Assembly: GCA_004151065.3 (NCBI GenBank)
Contig: NWUY0300003984.1
Span: forward strand, 8,868-30,323
DNA from: Larix sibirica
Lineage: Eukaryota; Streptophyta; Pinopsida; Pinales; Pinaceae
Length of the DNA: 21,456 bases
Reading direction: 5' to 3'
Position numbers and translations under genes: made by a program. Below, piece by piece: positions 1-8,941 of the stretch (position 1 is the stretch's first letter; each line of letters starts with the position of its first letter). A model generated the notes under the pieces. That model was not told where the DNA came from, did no database searches, and saw only the letters and a program-made list of their open reading frames with translations.

Positions 1-1
1 A

Positions 2-13
2 TGGTATCTGAGT
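2..13 (+). promoter_or_regulatory. Primer-binding site (initiator tRNA-Met type) of a plus-strand LTR retrotransposon
   Basis: The bases tggtatctgagt match the common plant LTR-retrotransposon primer-binding site TGGTATCAGAGC at 10 of 12 positions. Reverse transcription of such elements starts from initiator tRNA-Met annealed here, immediately 3' of the 5' LTR. The 5' LTR should therefore end at about base 1, with its body outside the window. A gag relic follows on the same strand 315 bases downstream, at the spacing expected for a leader. The motif is short, so the gag context carries much of the weight. Confidence 0.6.
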
Positions 14-327
14 AGAGTTTAAAACAATTTATGACGTTTGGGCTAGTCATATAACCATTGTGAGAATCAAGCTAAGAATTTTTTTTCTTCTCCACATCAA
101 ATTTGCAAAATTAAAAGACATGTGACAAAACCACGACAGGAACAACCAAATCTACTCAACAATTTTGGAAACCATAAATTTGTTTCTTCACAACTTCTAA
201 ACTTGACACTAACTATAGCTAGAAACATAGTTGAGTTCAAAAAGGCAAGGGAATCCTTCGCTAAACAAGAAGAACTCATTGACCAGATCTAGAATCAAAG
301 AAAACAAAATTAAATCCTAGATTAAAC
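14..327 (+). other. Untranslated leader between primer-binding site and gag
   Basis: This ~310-base AT-rich stretch lies between the primer-binding site and the first plausible gag ATG at 328. I see no conserved domain or convincing reading frame on either strand. Its length and position fit the leader of a Ty3/gypsy element, which is the only interpretation I can offer. Confidence 0.4.
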
Positions 328-1121
328 ATGAGTGCTAAAGGATCCTCTAGTCAGCAAGGGAGACATAACTTACCACTTAAAGAAGATGAAATTTATGTTG
401 AGTTAAACAATATCCAAAGAATTGTTACCCCTTTTTAAATCCCGAAAACAATGCAGAGTTTAAGGGATGAGTTTCAAAGCTTTAAAGATGAAAATGTGAA
501 AGATAGATAGGGACATCAAGAGGTAACTGAAGACATATTGCAAAATTTAATAGAAACCAAGAACAATCAACAATCATCTCATACCTCCAATAACATAATG
601 AAAAGTCCTTATAATGAGAAAAGAGTTGGGAGCGAAGAATTAAAAAATGCAGTTGAGGTAAAGTCAATTTCTAGCTCATCATCTTCTGACTCAAAACATT
701 GCTACAAGTGTAGTTCCTCTGACACATCTTCCTTCTATCCCCGTAAAAAGAAACATAAACCCTCTCATAGTGGAGCACTACAAGCAGAGCTAACAAATAT
801 TAAGGTCCCAACATTTTACAAAGTTCTAGATTCAGGAGAGAAAGTTGATGAGTGGCTATTGGGGATGCCTAAATATTTCAAGTTATATGACTATCTGAGC
901 AAACTGAAGGCTCATTTGGACATCTATAACGTAAATGGGAAGCCTTCCTAGTTGTAGGGATATTTGAAATTAACTAAAAATCTAAAAGAGAGAAAAATTA
1001 AGTGAAAGAATTTTGAGAAATTGTTTCAAAACAAGTACATGCCTGAAAGATTGTTTGATAAAAAGATTAAAGAATTTCATGAGTTAGAAATGGGCTCTAT
1101 GACCATGGACAATTTAATCAA
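328..1121 (+). pseudogene. gag: Ty3/gypsy gag relic, plus strand, 3'-truncated
   Basis: Gag is the structural capsid protein of LTR retrotransposons. One frame opens at ATG 328 (MSAKGSSSQQGRHN) and can be followed to 1121, interrupted by stops at 436, 508, 949, 955 and 1003. It has a hydrophilic N-terminus, a Ser-rich patch (SSSSSSDSKHCYKCSSSD, near codons 115-130), then the capsid-type core: VPTFYKVLDSGEKVDEWL, a KLKAHLDIYN segment, NFEKLFQNKYMPE and FHELEMGSMTMDNLI. That order matches the retrotransposon gag domain (Retrotrans_gag, PF03732), in which the alpha-helical core ends in an 'F..L.MGSMT' type segment. The TGA at 1003 sits where relatives usually have Trp, suggesting TGG decay. The frame ends abruptly at the N at 1122, so zinc knuckle and pol are missing. 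It is certainly non-functional. Confidence 0.75.
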
Positions 1122-1122
1122 N
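1122..1122. other. Ambiguous base (N) at a sequence discontinuity
   Basis: A single N lies inside gag, after MGSMTMDNLI. Upstream the sequence reads as gag; downstream it does not continue the gag domain. The N may mark a contig join or collapsed gap instead of a simple base-call ambiguity. Confidence 0.6.
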
Positions 1123-1351
1123 TTTTCCAACAAGACTTTACAACATCATCACTTTGATACATCAAAGCATTCACCTCAACACATGAGGAATAACCTTTTA
1201 CAACTGAAGGCTTAGTCATTCTTGAGTCCAACTCAAGAATCTACTCCAAGTTCCTGAGTCCAACTCAGGCTCCCTACCTCAACACATGAGGCCCAATCCT
1301 AGTTGCACAAGATTTCCTTGGAGAATGACTTGTGATGCTATACATTTAACA
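1123..1351 (-). repeat. Probable LTR fragment in antisense (starts TGTTAAATGT at 1351)
   Basis: Read on the minus strand, this block begins TGTTAAATGTATAGC at 1351, exactly where the gypsy pol stops following its family pattern. A near-identical 29-base end occurs at 10211-10239 (26 of 29 identical, all differences transitions). A terminus starting TGTTA that recurs at a sharp boundary is typical of an LTR end. Inside, the motif acctcaacacatgagg occurs twice (near 1173 and 1277) and the gagttggactca motif also recurs. The other LTR end is not visible and may lie beyond the N at 1122. Confidence 0.45.
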
Positions 1352-1528
1352 CACCATGACCATCATTTAAAACTCACTCTACTTCTTCATGGGTTAAGCA
1401 ACAATGAAAAATAGAATCTACTCCTCCCCGGTACAAAGTGATGATGAGGTAATTCTTAGCATTATGTCGTAAGTGTCTTCATTCATCCCTTGAAACATTT
1501 GGAGGACACTTTAAGGTCTGAAGATAAG

Positions 1529-2165
1529 TCAAAATATCTCCATACTAGGGGTCTGATGAAGAAATAAAAAATATGTGTTCATCAGGGAATGAGCTTTCTT
1601 TGATTCTAGGATTTTCTTCGAAAACTCCGAGATTAATCCTGCAAAAAATAAAGACTTATTTAACTTTTCATATTGAAATTCATGATAAAAACCTGGTAAT
1701 ATAATAATCCATTTATTATATTTTTCCCTGATTATTCGTTGGGTTAAAACGAATTGTAATGAATTAACATCTTCAATCATTGTGGTTTTTCGCAAGAGAA
1801 TATAATGAAAAACTCTTTGGACAACATAAACAACTGCCAAAGAAAATTTCTCAACATGAGAGTAACGAAGCTCAAGACCTACAAGAGAATGGCTAAGTTA
1901 ATAGATAACCTACTCCTGGAGCTTGTCATCTTCCTGAACCAATACTATACCTACCGTTGAATCCAATACATCCAAATATAGAAGGAAATCCTTCGTGTAA
2001 TCTAGTATGCTAAGTAAGGTAGATGTTAATAAAGCTTTCTTAATATTTTCAAAATAAGTTTGAGCACCTTCATCACAAATGAATGGGACACCCTTCTTAA
2101 GAAGTTACATGAATCCTTTGGTAATTCTAGCATAGTTTACTATAAGAAGACTCTAAAGCTATGGA
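1529..2165 (-). pseudogene. pol: RNase H region of Ty3/gypsy pol, broken
   Basis: RNase H degrades the RNA strand during reverse transcription. Visible segments, in order from 2165 downward, are the RT-RNase H connection (KGFM, then LLKKGVPFICDEGAQTYF), DYTKDFLLYLDVLDSTVGIV with VQEDD, and ELRYSHVEKFSLAVVYVVQR followed by HYILLRKTT and the NKWIIILPGF segment. These are diagnostic of the Ty3/gypsy-type RNase H (RNase_H_2/RT_RNaseH families). The expected DxS start of the domain appears as LDVLDST. A stop precedes VIY near 1900, where this family continues with no break. Below 1529 weaker pol sequence (YGDILTYLQTLKCPPNVS, then LTHEEVE) continues to 1352, where the integrase zinc-binding domain should begin but does not. 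Confidence 0.85.
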
Positions 2166-2872
2166 ATAGTTCAATGAGGAGGCATATTTACAACAACCTC
2201 AACTTTAAATTGATCGACCATGATCTCCTTGTTGGATACTATGAAACCTAACAAACGTCCAGATTCAACGGTGTAGATACACTTATTGGGATTCAAATGA
2301 ATCTTGTAGTGTTTACACCATTCAAACACAAGGTGTAAATGATCAGGATGATCGCAAATCTTTCGAGATCAGGAAGGAAAGTCATCCAATTAAGGATTGA
2401 CGCCGTGTTTGATATCATGAAAGGAAAAACTCATTGCGCGCTGGAAAGTAGCTTCAACATTTTTCAAGTCGAAAGGAATCTTGCTATAAGAAAAGGCACC
2501 CAGAGCAAAAATAAAATTTGTCTTATGTTTGTCTTTGAGTTTGATTTGGATAAGATTATATCCCGAAAATCCATCCATGAAAGAAAACATTTCACTTCCT
2601 ACACATCAATCAATAATTTGATCAATGAAAGAGGTGGTATAGTTGTCTTTGGGACAGGCTTTTTTAAAATCACAAAAATCTATACACAATTTCATAGTAA
2701 CTTTCTTTTTTTCTACTGGAACAGGATTGGATATGCATTCCATAATAGCAATAGGATATATGAAACAAAATTTTAGTATTTTTTCAACCTCATCTTTAAC
2801 AACTGTTGCCTTCCTGGGGTTAACCAAACAAATTTTCTGTTGAACAGGTTTGGCATTGGGATACACTCGAAT
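2166..2872 (-). pseudogene. pol: Reverse transcriptase of Ty3/gypsy pol, catalytic box disrupted
   Basis: Reverse transcriptase copies the element RNA into DNA. From 2866 downward I can read VNPRKATVVKDEVEKILK, SNPVPVEKKK, LCIDFCDFKKACPKDNY, VFSFMDGFSGYNLIQIK, FDLKNVEATFQRAMSF and FHDIKH, which are the standard RT blocks. The family's catalytic YLDD box appears as stop-L-D-D: the LDD codons lie at 2381-2389 and the stop at 2390-2392. A second stop follows three codons after LDD. Another stop lies between IDQIID and FSFMDG near 2603. Further on, LHLVFEWCKHYKIHLNP and ESGRLLGFIVSN are clear, then a stretch with several stops and an apparent deletion leads to RNase H. Enzymatically dead by several independent lesions. 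Confidence 0.9.
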
Positions 2873-3655
2873 TTAATTTTCAACGATAGATGGGTCAATG
2901 CCCAACATATCCTCACATGACCAGGAAAAAACGTCATATAATTCTTTGAATAAATAGGTATAGATGTGAATTTCTTCTTCAGAACAGCTTGCACCGATAA
3001 AAATAATTTCCACGACATTTGGTTCCTTGGAAATGCTGATGGGTATAGTTACTAAAATATTTGACATATTTCCTTCAACATAGATTACCTATTTAGATAA
3101 AGGATTGATTGGCTTATCATCATTGCCAGGAAGTCTCACATGAAACTCCTCATTCTCTATATTTTCTAAGGCTAGAAGAAAGTAAGACTTATGATGCATA
3201 TCCTCCCAAGGTTTATTAGGTCCTATCGTAGCCTCCCGAATAGCCTCATCTGTAGGAAATGTCGTGTCTAAAAAATATAGTGAATGAGAAGAATCAATGG
3301 CCCATGCAAGCTCATAACCAAGGTCCAACTCTTCTGAGACTGAAAAATTTGGAGTGGAATTCACAGCAACATTAAGAGTTGCTTGATAAGTTATTTCTAC
3401 TGTGGATAAAGGTATGGTTAGTTGACTGTGTTGAGAGTATTAAGCTAACTCAAATGAAGTTGGAAACATCCAAGGATCACTTTTATTAGTATTTAAATGT
3501 GAGCAATCTTCAGATATAGGGTCGAAATTTTGAACACTAGTCAAATTGATAAAATTAACGGGAGCAGGAAGGTTAAAAGTGCCCATAAGGGTTGGATACA
3601 TTCATATAACTAAAATATCAGTGGACGAATGAGTCTAATCAATCAAAGGAATACT
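2873..3655 (-). pseudogene. pol: Protease-RT linker region of Ty3/gypsy pol
   Basis: This stretch joins protease and RT in the same frame. The N-terminal half is poorly conserved and contains many stops (about 3365-3655). The C-terminal half is conserved in this plant gypsy lineage: PWEDMHHKSYFL, INPLSK, IYVEGNMSNI, IFIGASCSEEEIHIYT, LFKELYDVFSWSCEDM and LGIDPSIVEN. The IDPxIVExxI segment directly precedes the RT domain in such polyproteins. No catalytic function is known for this part. Stops occur after INPLSK (about 3086) and after SIVEN (about 2873). Confidence 0.8.
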
Positions 3656-4018
3656 CTAGTTTGACGGAGCTGGAGTAATATTTAAAGTATATTTCAAATG
3701 GTCAATTGTAACAATTTTTCCCTCATGGGGAAATAGAAAAACTTGAAACAAAGAATATTGGATAGCTTGCATGGCATAAGTACAACTTCTCCCTAATAAC
3801 AATTTGTAGTCAAGGGGAGCATTTACAACTTCAACTTCTACTGCAACTATTTTTTCCCCAATCTTTACATCAAAATATGGGAGGATTCCATGAGGTCTAA
3901 AAGAGATTCCGTCAAATGCAGTGAGTAAGGTTGTAAAGGAAACTAACTGTGGGGATCCCAAAGCTTTCCAAGATGAGATAGCCATGACACATGTTGATGG
4001 ACCTTCATAAAAAATAAT
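3656..4018 (-). pseudogene. pol: Aspartic protease of Ty3/gypsy pol, catalytic Asp lost
   Basis: The retropepsin-like protease cleaves the Gag-Pol polyprotein. The frame reads YEGPSTCVM, then SFTTLLTAFDGISFRPHGIL, KIVAVEVEVVNAPLDYKLLL, GRSCTYAMQAI and FPHEGKIVTIDHL, which is the typical layout of this lineage. The active-site motif in relatives is DEGAS; here it reads YEGPS, with TAT (Tyr) at 4007-4009 in place of Asp and Pro in place of Ala. The flap and C-terminal 'APLDYxLLLGRS' block are intact. The frame is open throughout this domain, so the missense change alone would abolish activity. Confidence 0.88.
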
Positions 4019-4830
4019 TCATCCAATATTTTTAGAACCATGGACAATTTCAATCCGAAAGGAAACATGGTAAGGTAAATGGGGTTTAACTTCTATCATA
4101 TCAAATTTATCCACGAAATTTGTGGAGTTAGCGTTTCCTATGGCAGCCAAAAGTGCATTTCGTTGCAATGAGAAACTTTGTAACACTTCTAGAGAATACA
4201 TCGTGCAAGGTGTTTGAGCCAAGTCTTCAAAAATAGAATAATTGGCAGCTGCCTTGGCATTGGGGTTATGTGTAGCTCTCTTATAGACACCTTTCAGCAT
4301 CTTTGGCATAAAATCCACAGGTTTCTCTACATGAAGAGGAGTTTGAAGTTCATGATTTTCTTTCTCCTTAAGTGGAGGTTCATGACTATAATTTTTTGCT
4401 CATGTTTGCAATAAAGAACTTAAACTCACCATGTGAATATAGGATTGATCATATGAAGAAACATTTTGTGTGCCTCTGTCTAAACTAGATTTACCTAGAG
4501 TCATCTGTTGTCCTTTAAGAAAATGATCCTTTAATACAACTGGTTGTTGTTGCTGCAAAATCCTCTGGGCTTGCTCCATTAAGGGGAATTGGTGTGTGAG
4601 GTGGTATCCATTGCAAAGTTTATAAGGAAACTTAACCTTCTTACATTCCTTTTACCCCCTCATCATTATTGTTGTTTTGGGGATTGTTTTGGTTTCCCTC
4701 TCCTTTCTTGCACTTATTGTTGTTTTTCTTTCTGGATACTGAGGACCCTTTGGATTGGATTGCACATTGTGTACAACAGCAGTATGAGAAGGAGAGATAG
4801 AAACACTAATGCATAGAGACAATTATATCC
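4019..4830 (-). pseudogene. gag: Gag C-terminus with degenerate zinc knuckle and gag-protease junction
   Basis: In the pol frame, the segment KGVYKRATHNPNAKAAANYS, FEDLAQTPCTMYSLEVLQSF and LLAAIGNAN precedes the protease, as in related plant gypsy elements. Upstream (about 4586-4624) lies a nucleic-acid-binding CCHC-type knuckle, reading YKLCNGYHLTHQFPLMEQAQ. The first Cys is replaced by Tyr (4622-4624) and the last by Phe (4586-4588), while the middle Cys and His remain, so zinc binding should be lost. A Gln run (ILQQQQPV) follows. Further upstream the sequence is Lys/Asn-rich, ending near 4830; the capsid core is absent. One stop (near 4400) breaks the frame. Confidence 0.75.
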
Positions 4831-5323
4831 AACTTCAATAAAATATCATCTCCATAAATCACGAATATACGTATAGAGTTTTACATTATGGACATGCCAT
4901 CACTATTCAAAATCCGCAATTGATTATATTGCGAGCTCAAAATAAGCAATATCAAAATTACAGACTGTTCAACTTGACCTCCCTCTCGAATCCCATTGTC
5001 CATTTATAAGGCTTGGGAAGAATAACAACACACCAGGATAATATGAGCGAGAGGATAAAAATAAAATACATCTTCCAACTCATGAACAAGATGGCATCAG
5101 ATTACAACACATCTCTTTCTTGAACCCGCCGCAACTATGATTCTGGGTTTTACAATTTCGTTTAGCTAAGAATTTATCCTATACTATTGCGAATTTGTGG
5201 AAACTGGCCACGATTCTAAATAAATTGGTCCATTTTAGAAGTGGGTTTTAACGGTTTCAAGATAATCATCACCATTTGGTCAGGAATGAAGCTCGAAATC
5301 TTCCTCTTGTGAAGTGGGAAATT
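4831..5323. other. Non-coding stretch, no recognisable content
   Basis: The expected upstream gag core of the adjacent gypsy element is not found here on the minus strand. No domain, LTR end or RNA gene is recognised. It may be flanking sequence or an unrelated insertion that truncated the element. Confidence 0.4.
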
Positions 5324-5593
5324 TCAACCATATCTTTTGACTTGAAGACATGTTGTTGTGCTGGCACAAAGAACAAATGGAACTGTAGGTTGAGCTACAT
5401 AATAGGAGGCACAAATCCATAATTCCTTCAAAACCACCACCCCCATATCCCATTGCTTGTAAGCCACAGAGTTTAAAAGTTCAACGCCAGAAGTGCTAAT
5501 TGGTTTAAAGTAATGAGCACGGGAATAAGTACCAAATCTGTAGATCATAAACAATATTGAGATAAGATAACGCATTAAAATATCATATGCCAA
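5324..5593 (-). other. Unrecognised open stretch, possible exon fragment
   Basis: An 89-codon open frame on the minus strand contains RFGTYSRAHYFKPISTSGVE, VAYKQWDMGVVVLKELW and SYYVAQPTVPFVLCAS. The composition is protein-like and not low-complexity. On the minus strand the bases TTTATGATCTACAG immediately precede the codons for FGTYS, resembling a splice acceptor, so this could be a captured or decayed exon. I do not recognise the family. It also occurs in AT-rich DNA where chance frames of this length are possible. Confidence 0.25.
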
Positions 5594-5825
5594 TTTCTTT
5601 TTAAATTAAATACACATTATTAATTATATAAAATGACCTATGAATGAGAATTTTACTTTAATTCTCCAATCAATATTGTAATGATCTTTAAATGACTACA
5701 ACCATGATTTTAAAAACAATATTCATCGCAAAGTAGAGATAATAAGCAAAGTAGTAGTCAATCTGTGGTTCAAACCATGACCAAAAAAAGAAAAAATGGC
5801 ATCCCATCACTCATAGCTTCTATGT
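5594..5825. other. AT-rich spacer
   Basis: No coding, repeat or RNA signal is visible. Short A-rich runs only. Confidence 0.4.
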
Positions 5826-6407
5826 TTACAGAAAAGGTAGTCTAGGTTCTGTTGTGGGTGAATTTGCATTTGGTCCCGTATAGGGAAAGTTTCCAGTTCT
5901 AGTATTTCCGAACAATTGTGGAGGCATGCCCCCATACATCCCTTGAAAAGTATTTGATTGGTTTTGAAAAGGGTTTCCTCCATACATCCCTTGTGAAGTG
6001 TGTGTCCATTGAAAATGATTAAATTTATTTTGAAAGAGGTTGCACCCGGTAGGAATAGGTTGGGAGGGGCTCAAATTTTCCCCATAAGTACCAAAATTTT
6101 GGGCAGTACTAGTCCTTGTCAGCATACTAGAAAATGGGAAAGCATTACTTATCGTATGAATATTGGAAAAGAAAGGATTCGTACCCAAAGTTTGACAGGC
6201 ATTACTGGTTTGAGGATTCCATCCCCCAAAAGGATTGGTTCCAATTGTGGACCCAAAAAGAGGTCCACTTCCTAAGTAAGGAATTGAGAAAGGGATATGT
6301 GCACCTCCCCAAGAATAAGCTTGGAAAGTTATAGATGTTCCCATACTAGAACTAGAAGATGTGGTGAAAGAGGTAGGTTGAATTTGGAGAAGACTAACAT
6401 TTGTCAT
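5826..6407 (-). pseudogene. Gly/Phe/Asn/Ser-rich open frame, possibly gag N-terminal
   Basis: This 193-codon open frame on the minus strand is the longest in the window. It starts MTNVSLLQIQPTSFTTSSSS and is dominated by Gly, Phe, Asn, Pro, Ser and Thr. A short repeat, GMYGGNPFQNQ and then QGMYGGM, recurs near residues 140-160, as the DNA repeat catacatccctt shows (5935-5946, 5983-5994). Low-complexity Gly/Pro-rich N-termini occur in gag of some plant Ty3/gypsy elements, and it lies on the same strand as the gypsy relic below it. However, no capsid core or zinc knuckle follows within the next kilobase, so the gag assignment is an inference. It could equally be a host-derived disordered protein fragment. 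Confidence 0.35.
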
Positions 6408-6528
6408 CCTAGATGATAAACTAGCTTAAAAAGTAGTTGTTGAGTTGAAAGTTGATTGGACATCGGTGGATAATGGTGTTGCTGAAGTATTTACAAATGT
6501 GTTAACCGCTGAACTCATGTTAATAACA

Positions 6529-6822
6529 CTACTCTGATTCAAAATAGGAGTCTGGGTAGACAATAAGAGGAAAAAATATTGCTAATACCATAGCCAAAGT
6601 GGGAGTATAAGGTTCCCCACATCCTGAAACTTCTCCAATGTTGTCCATTGGAAATCCTCCAAAGTGAATAAAATTAACTGAATCAAAATCTGATTTAACT
6701 GAAACAACTACAAGGAGAGGGTCATTAATATCTACTAAAGGTGAATCGTAAGGTCTAAGAAGACCTTCAATTTCAATATATTCAACCCTAACTTGTTCTT
6801 GTGGTGAAGTGTTTCTTTCCAC
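6529..6822 (-). other. Unrecognised 97-codon open frame
   Basis: The frame begins MERNTSPQEQVRVEYIEIEG and includes RPYDSPLVDINDPLLVVVSV and VNFIHFGGFPMDNIGEVSG. It has balanced composition, an acidic N-terminal half and a hydrophobic C-terminal end (MVLAIFFPLIVYP). It lies just upstream, on the same strand, of the Gly-rich frame at 5826-6407, so the two may be parts of one decayed transcript or one gag. No family is recognised. Confidence 0.25.
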
Positions 6823-7126
6823 AGGTAATTATTTCAAAAGAACCTACTGGTTCAAATGAACCATATGTATTTACCATGGGCCTCCGATTTGGGGTGGAGG
6901 CTCCACTCTTAAAGGTGATATATTCTATAATCATCTAGAGCGATGAATAGGAGGATTTTCCACACTAAAATAGACAACAATCCTAAGGTCCAACTAAAAC
7001 AAGAAATAAACAACACACCTCTAGAAAATGTCCTAAGGAGTTCAATCAAGCAAACAAATAATCCTCCTGAGGATTCAATGTGGGTTGATTAAGTCCCACA
7101 ACAATAAAAACAAAGGCTAAAAGGTG
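6823..7126. other. Spacer without recognised features
   Basis: Mixed-composition sequence with no open frame of note. A reading on the minus strand shows scattered stops. Confidence 0.35.
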
Positions 7127-7263
7127 TTAGCAAGGCCGGGCTTGTTTCCCTTCTAGGTGCAAGTGTTTTACCATATAAATATAAAAAATAGCCTCCAAGG
7201 GCAATAATGCTCTGCACTCAAGGTCTACTCGAGGTGTTCTCAAAAAATACTTTGCTAACACCT
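7122..7263. repeat. 12-bp perfect inverted repeat arms around 118 bp
   Basis: The bases aggtgttagcaa at 7122-7133 recur in reverse complement (ttgctaacacct) at 7252-7263. No target-site duplication is evident beside the arms, so this is recorded as a structure, not as a transposon. Confidence 0.45.
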
Positions 7264-7318
7264 GTGCATGAATCCCAAGACAAGATATTACGGCTACCAA
7301 TCTATAGTCTACGTCCAA
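7127..7318 (-). other. Unrecognised 63-codon open frame
   Basis: A minus-strand frame begins MDVDYRLVAVISCLGIHAQV and ends in HLHLEGKQARPC. It overlaps the inverted-repeat structure. It is too short to judge; a leader or untranslated retrotransposon sequence is at least as likely as a gene. Confidence 0.12.
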
Positions 7319-8490
7319 GGGAACAATCGTAGGTCAGAGTCGTATGCATGGGTAGGGAAACTAAGCCTGAAACTCTACAATAGCACTCTATGTTGATGAA
7401 ATTACCCGTACACTTAAAACTCCTAGTTAATGTTGGATTAAGTATTGGAGGGATCTCTCCACAACCTAAATTAACACGACCTTGTGCTTAACTCCTGTTT
7501 GAGAGGAAATTCCCGGACACACTTCATACAAAATTGGATTTCCCTTCAAGATTGGACACTGTGTTTGAATTTTAATATGTTTTGGGTAGTTTATGGTAAT
7601 CCTATCCCAAAACACCAGCCTAAGCTATTTGGTGAACACTCCTAGAAAGAAAAAGGTTACTAATAAATTTTAATTAAAGCATTATTTTTAAGCAGTTGTA
7701 GTTACTCAAGGGTGATGGGAGGTAACTCTGTGATGTTTTAATGAATCAAAGTGAAAAGAAAATGAATTTAAGATTATAACTTTTAATATTGATAAAAGCA
7801 AAAATATCTTCTATGATATAATACAAATCAATTTTTTTTTTAAACAAACAAATTCAAAATGAAACTTTTTCCTTTCTTTTCCTTTTTTTAAAATGGATAT
7901 ACTGAAAACCTACTTGTAAGAGAAAATTATATTTTTTGTTTTCTTTTTAAACAACCAAAAAGAAATCAAAAGAAACTAAGTATCCAAACTTATTTTTTTC
8001 TTTTTAATATTTCTTGCAAGAAGGAAAAGAACCTATAATATGAAATGCATGTTATACTATTCTTTTCTTTGGATGAAGTTAAAAGTAATTAAGGATGCAA
8101 GTTCTAGAATTATTTCCTAATGTTAAAAAAGCCAAAAAAAAACAAAAAAAAGGGTCTTCTCTTCTTCTTTTCTTTTAAAACTATATGTGGAAAAGGAAAG
8201 TACAACTTATGCTACTTTTCTATTTGTTTTATAAAGATCTCTGGACATGAGCCTAAAGAAAAAAAATTGAAAGCAAAGATTTTTCTTTTCATTTTTCCTA
8301 TGCACAAAAAGAAAATCAACTAGGATTCTGTTTACAAATTAAAAGAAGAATATGTCAAGAAAATACGGGAAAACAAATGTTTTCAAATTTGGAACTGTGG
8401 GTGATACAAAACAGACTTCAAATAGATCTTAAAGAACCAACGGACCCATCAATCAATTCTGATTCTAAACAGACATAAAAAAAACTTGCA
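7319..8490. other. Long non-coding spacer, increasingly AT- and homopolymer-rich
   Basis: From 7319 to about 7700 the sequence is of mixed composition with no recognised domain. From about 7780 to 8340 it becomes a series of T/C-rich and A/G-rich runs, for example around 7860-7900, 7985-8010 and 8125-8175. Such tracts give spurious Lys- or Phe-rich frames (e.g. 8120-8323 on the plus strand), which I do not call. Confidence 0.5.
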
Positions 8491-8580
8491 TAATGGTGCA
8501 TACACGACTGATAGAACCATCACTCGCGTATATGTAGGTGAGCAATGGGTCACTCGTGTATGTGCAGAGACACGATGAAA
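8491..8580. repeat. Degenerate ~30-bp minisatellite, copy 1
   Basis: Three imperfect 30-base units lie at 8491-8520, 8521-8550 and 8551-8580. The clearest unit starts cactcgcgtatatgtaggtg. The same unit occurs at 9741-9828. In this copy the CpG positions are largely TpG or CpA, consistent with decay of methylated cytosine. Confidence 0.6.
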
Positions 8581-8817
8581 TTTAAAAATGGGATATCCTA
8601 TAGGAGTAATACGTGACTGTGTGTATGCACAAGTAGCGTATGAAGTCGGGGACAATAAAAAATTAAAAAAATCACTATGCTATAAACTCATATTTGCAAA
8701 TTTATAAAGGATTTGAAAGTAGAAAGTGCTTTCTTAATTGAAATCTAAACCACTCAACAATTCAATCAAGCAAAGACTCATGAAAATAAATTTAGACAAC
8801 ATAACAATTCTAAACCG

Positions 8818-8834
8818 CCCCCCCCCCAAAAAAA
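8818..8834. repeat. C10-A7 homopolymer run
   Basis: Ten C followed by seven A. Such runs are prone to sequencing length errors, so any frame crossing it is unreliable. Confidence 0.7.
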
Positions 8835-8941
8835 GAACACCAGTGGATTCATTAGTTCTGTTATGGGAAAAATTTCCCAATAATGGTTTAGGTTGAACTA
8901 TTGTAGAGCAAGAATATAAATGAACTAAATTCTTTAAACAA

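Larger units (their letters stand above)
1352..4830 (-). mobile_element. Decayed Ty3/gypsy retrotransposon (gag C-terminus, protease, RT, RNase H)
   Basis: Reading from 4830 down to 1352, the domain order is gag zinc knuckle, aspartic protease, linker, reverse transcriptase and RNase H. Domain order alone does not separate the superfamilies here because integrase is missing: protease-RT-RNase H-integrase is gypsy, protease-integrase-RT-RNase H is copia. RT following protease directly argues for gypsy. From about 4624 to 1529 the recognisable segments all lie in one frame, broken only by stop codons and a likely in-frame-sized deletion between RT and RNase H. The element lacks its 5' LTR, the gag core and integrase, and no LTRs can be paired around it. 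Its lower end abuts a probable LTR fragment at 1351, which suggests a nested insertion. Confidence 0.85.

Noticed and set aside
2339-2776. 145-codon plus-strand open frame
   Set aside because: It is exactly antisense to the reverse transcriptase blocks on the minus strand and matches no family.
4589-4816. 75-codon plus-strand open frame rich in Cys and Leu
   Set aside because: It is antisense to the gag zinc-knuckle region, whose family motifs are on the minus strand.
6000-6334. Two plus-strand open frames (91 and 66 codons)
   Set aside because: They are antisense to the longer Gly/Phe/Asn-rich frame, whose compositional bias and repeat explain their openness.
7122-7263. MITE with terminal inverted repeats
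   Set aside because: Arms are only 12 bp and no flanking target-site duplication is visible.
8120-8323. 67-codon Lys/Phe-rich plus-strand frame
   Set aside because: It is produced by A-rich and T-rich homopolymer tracts.
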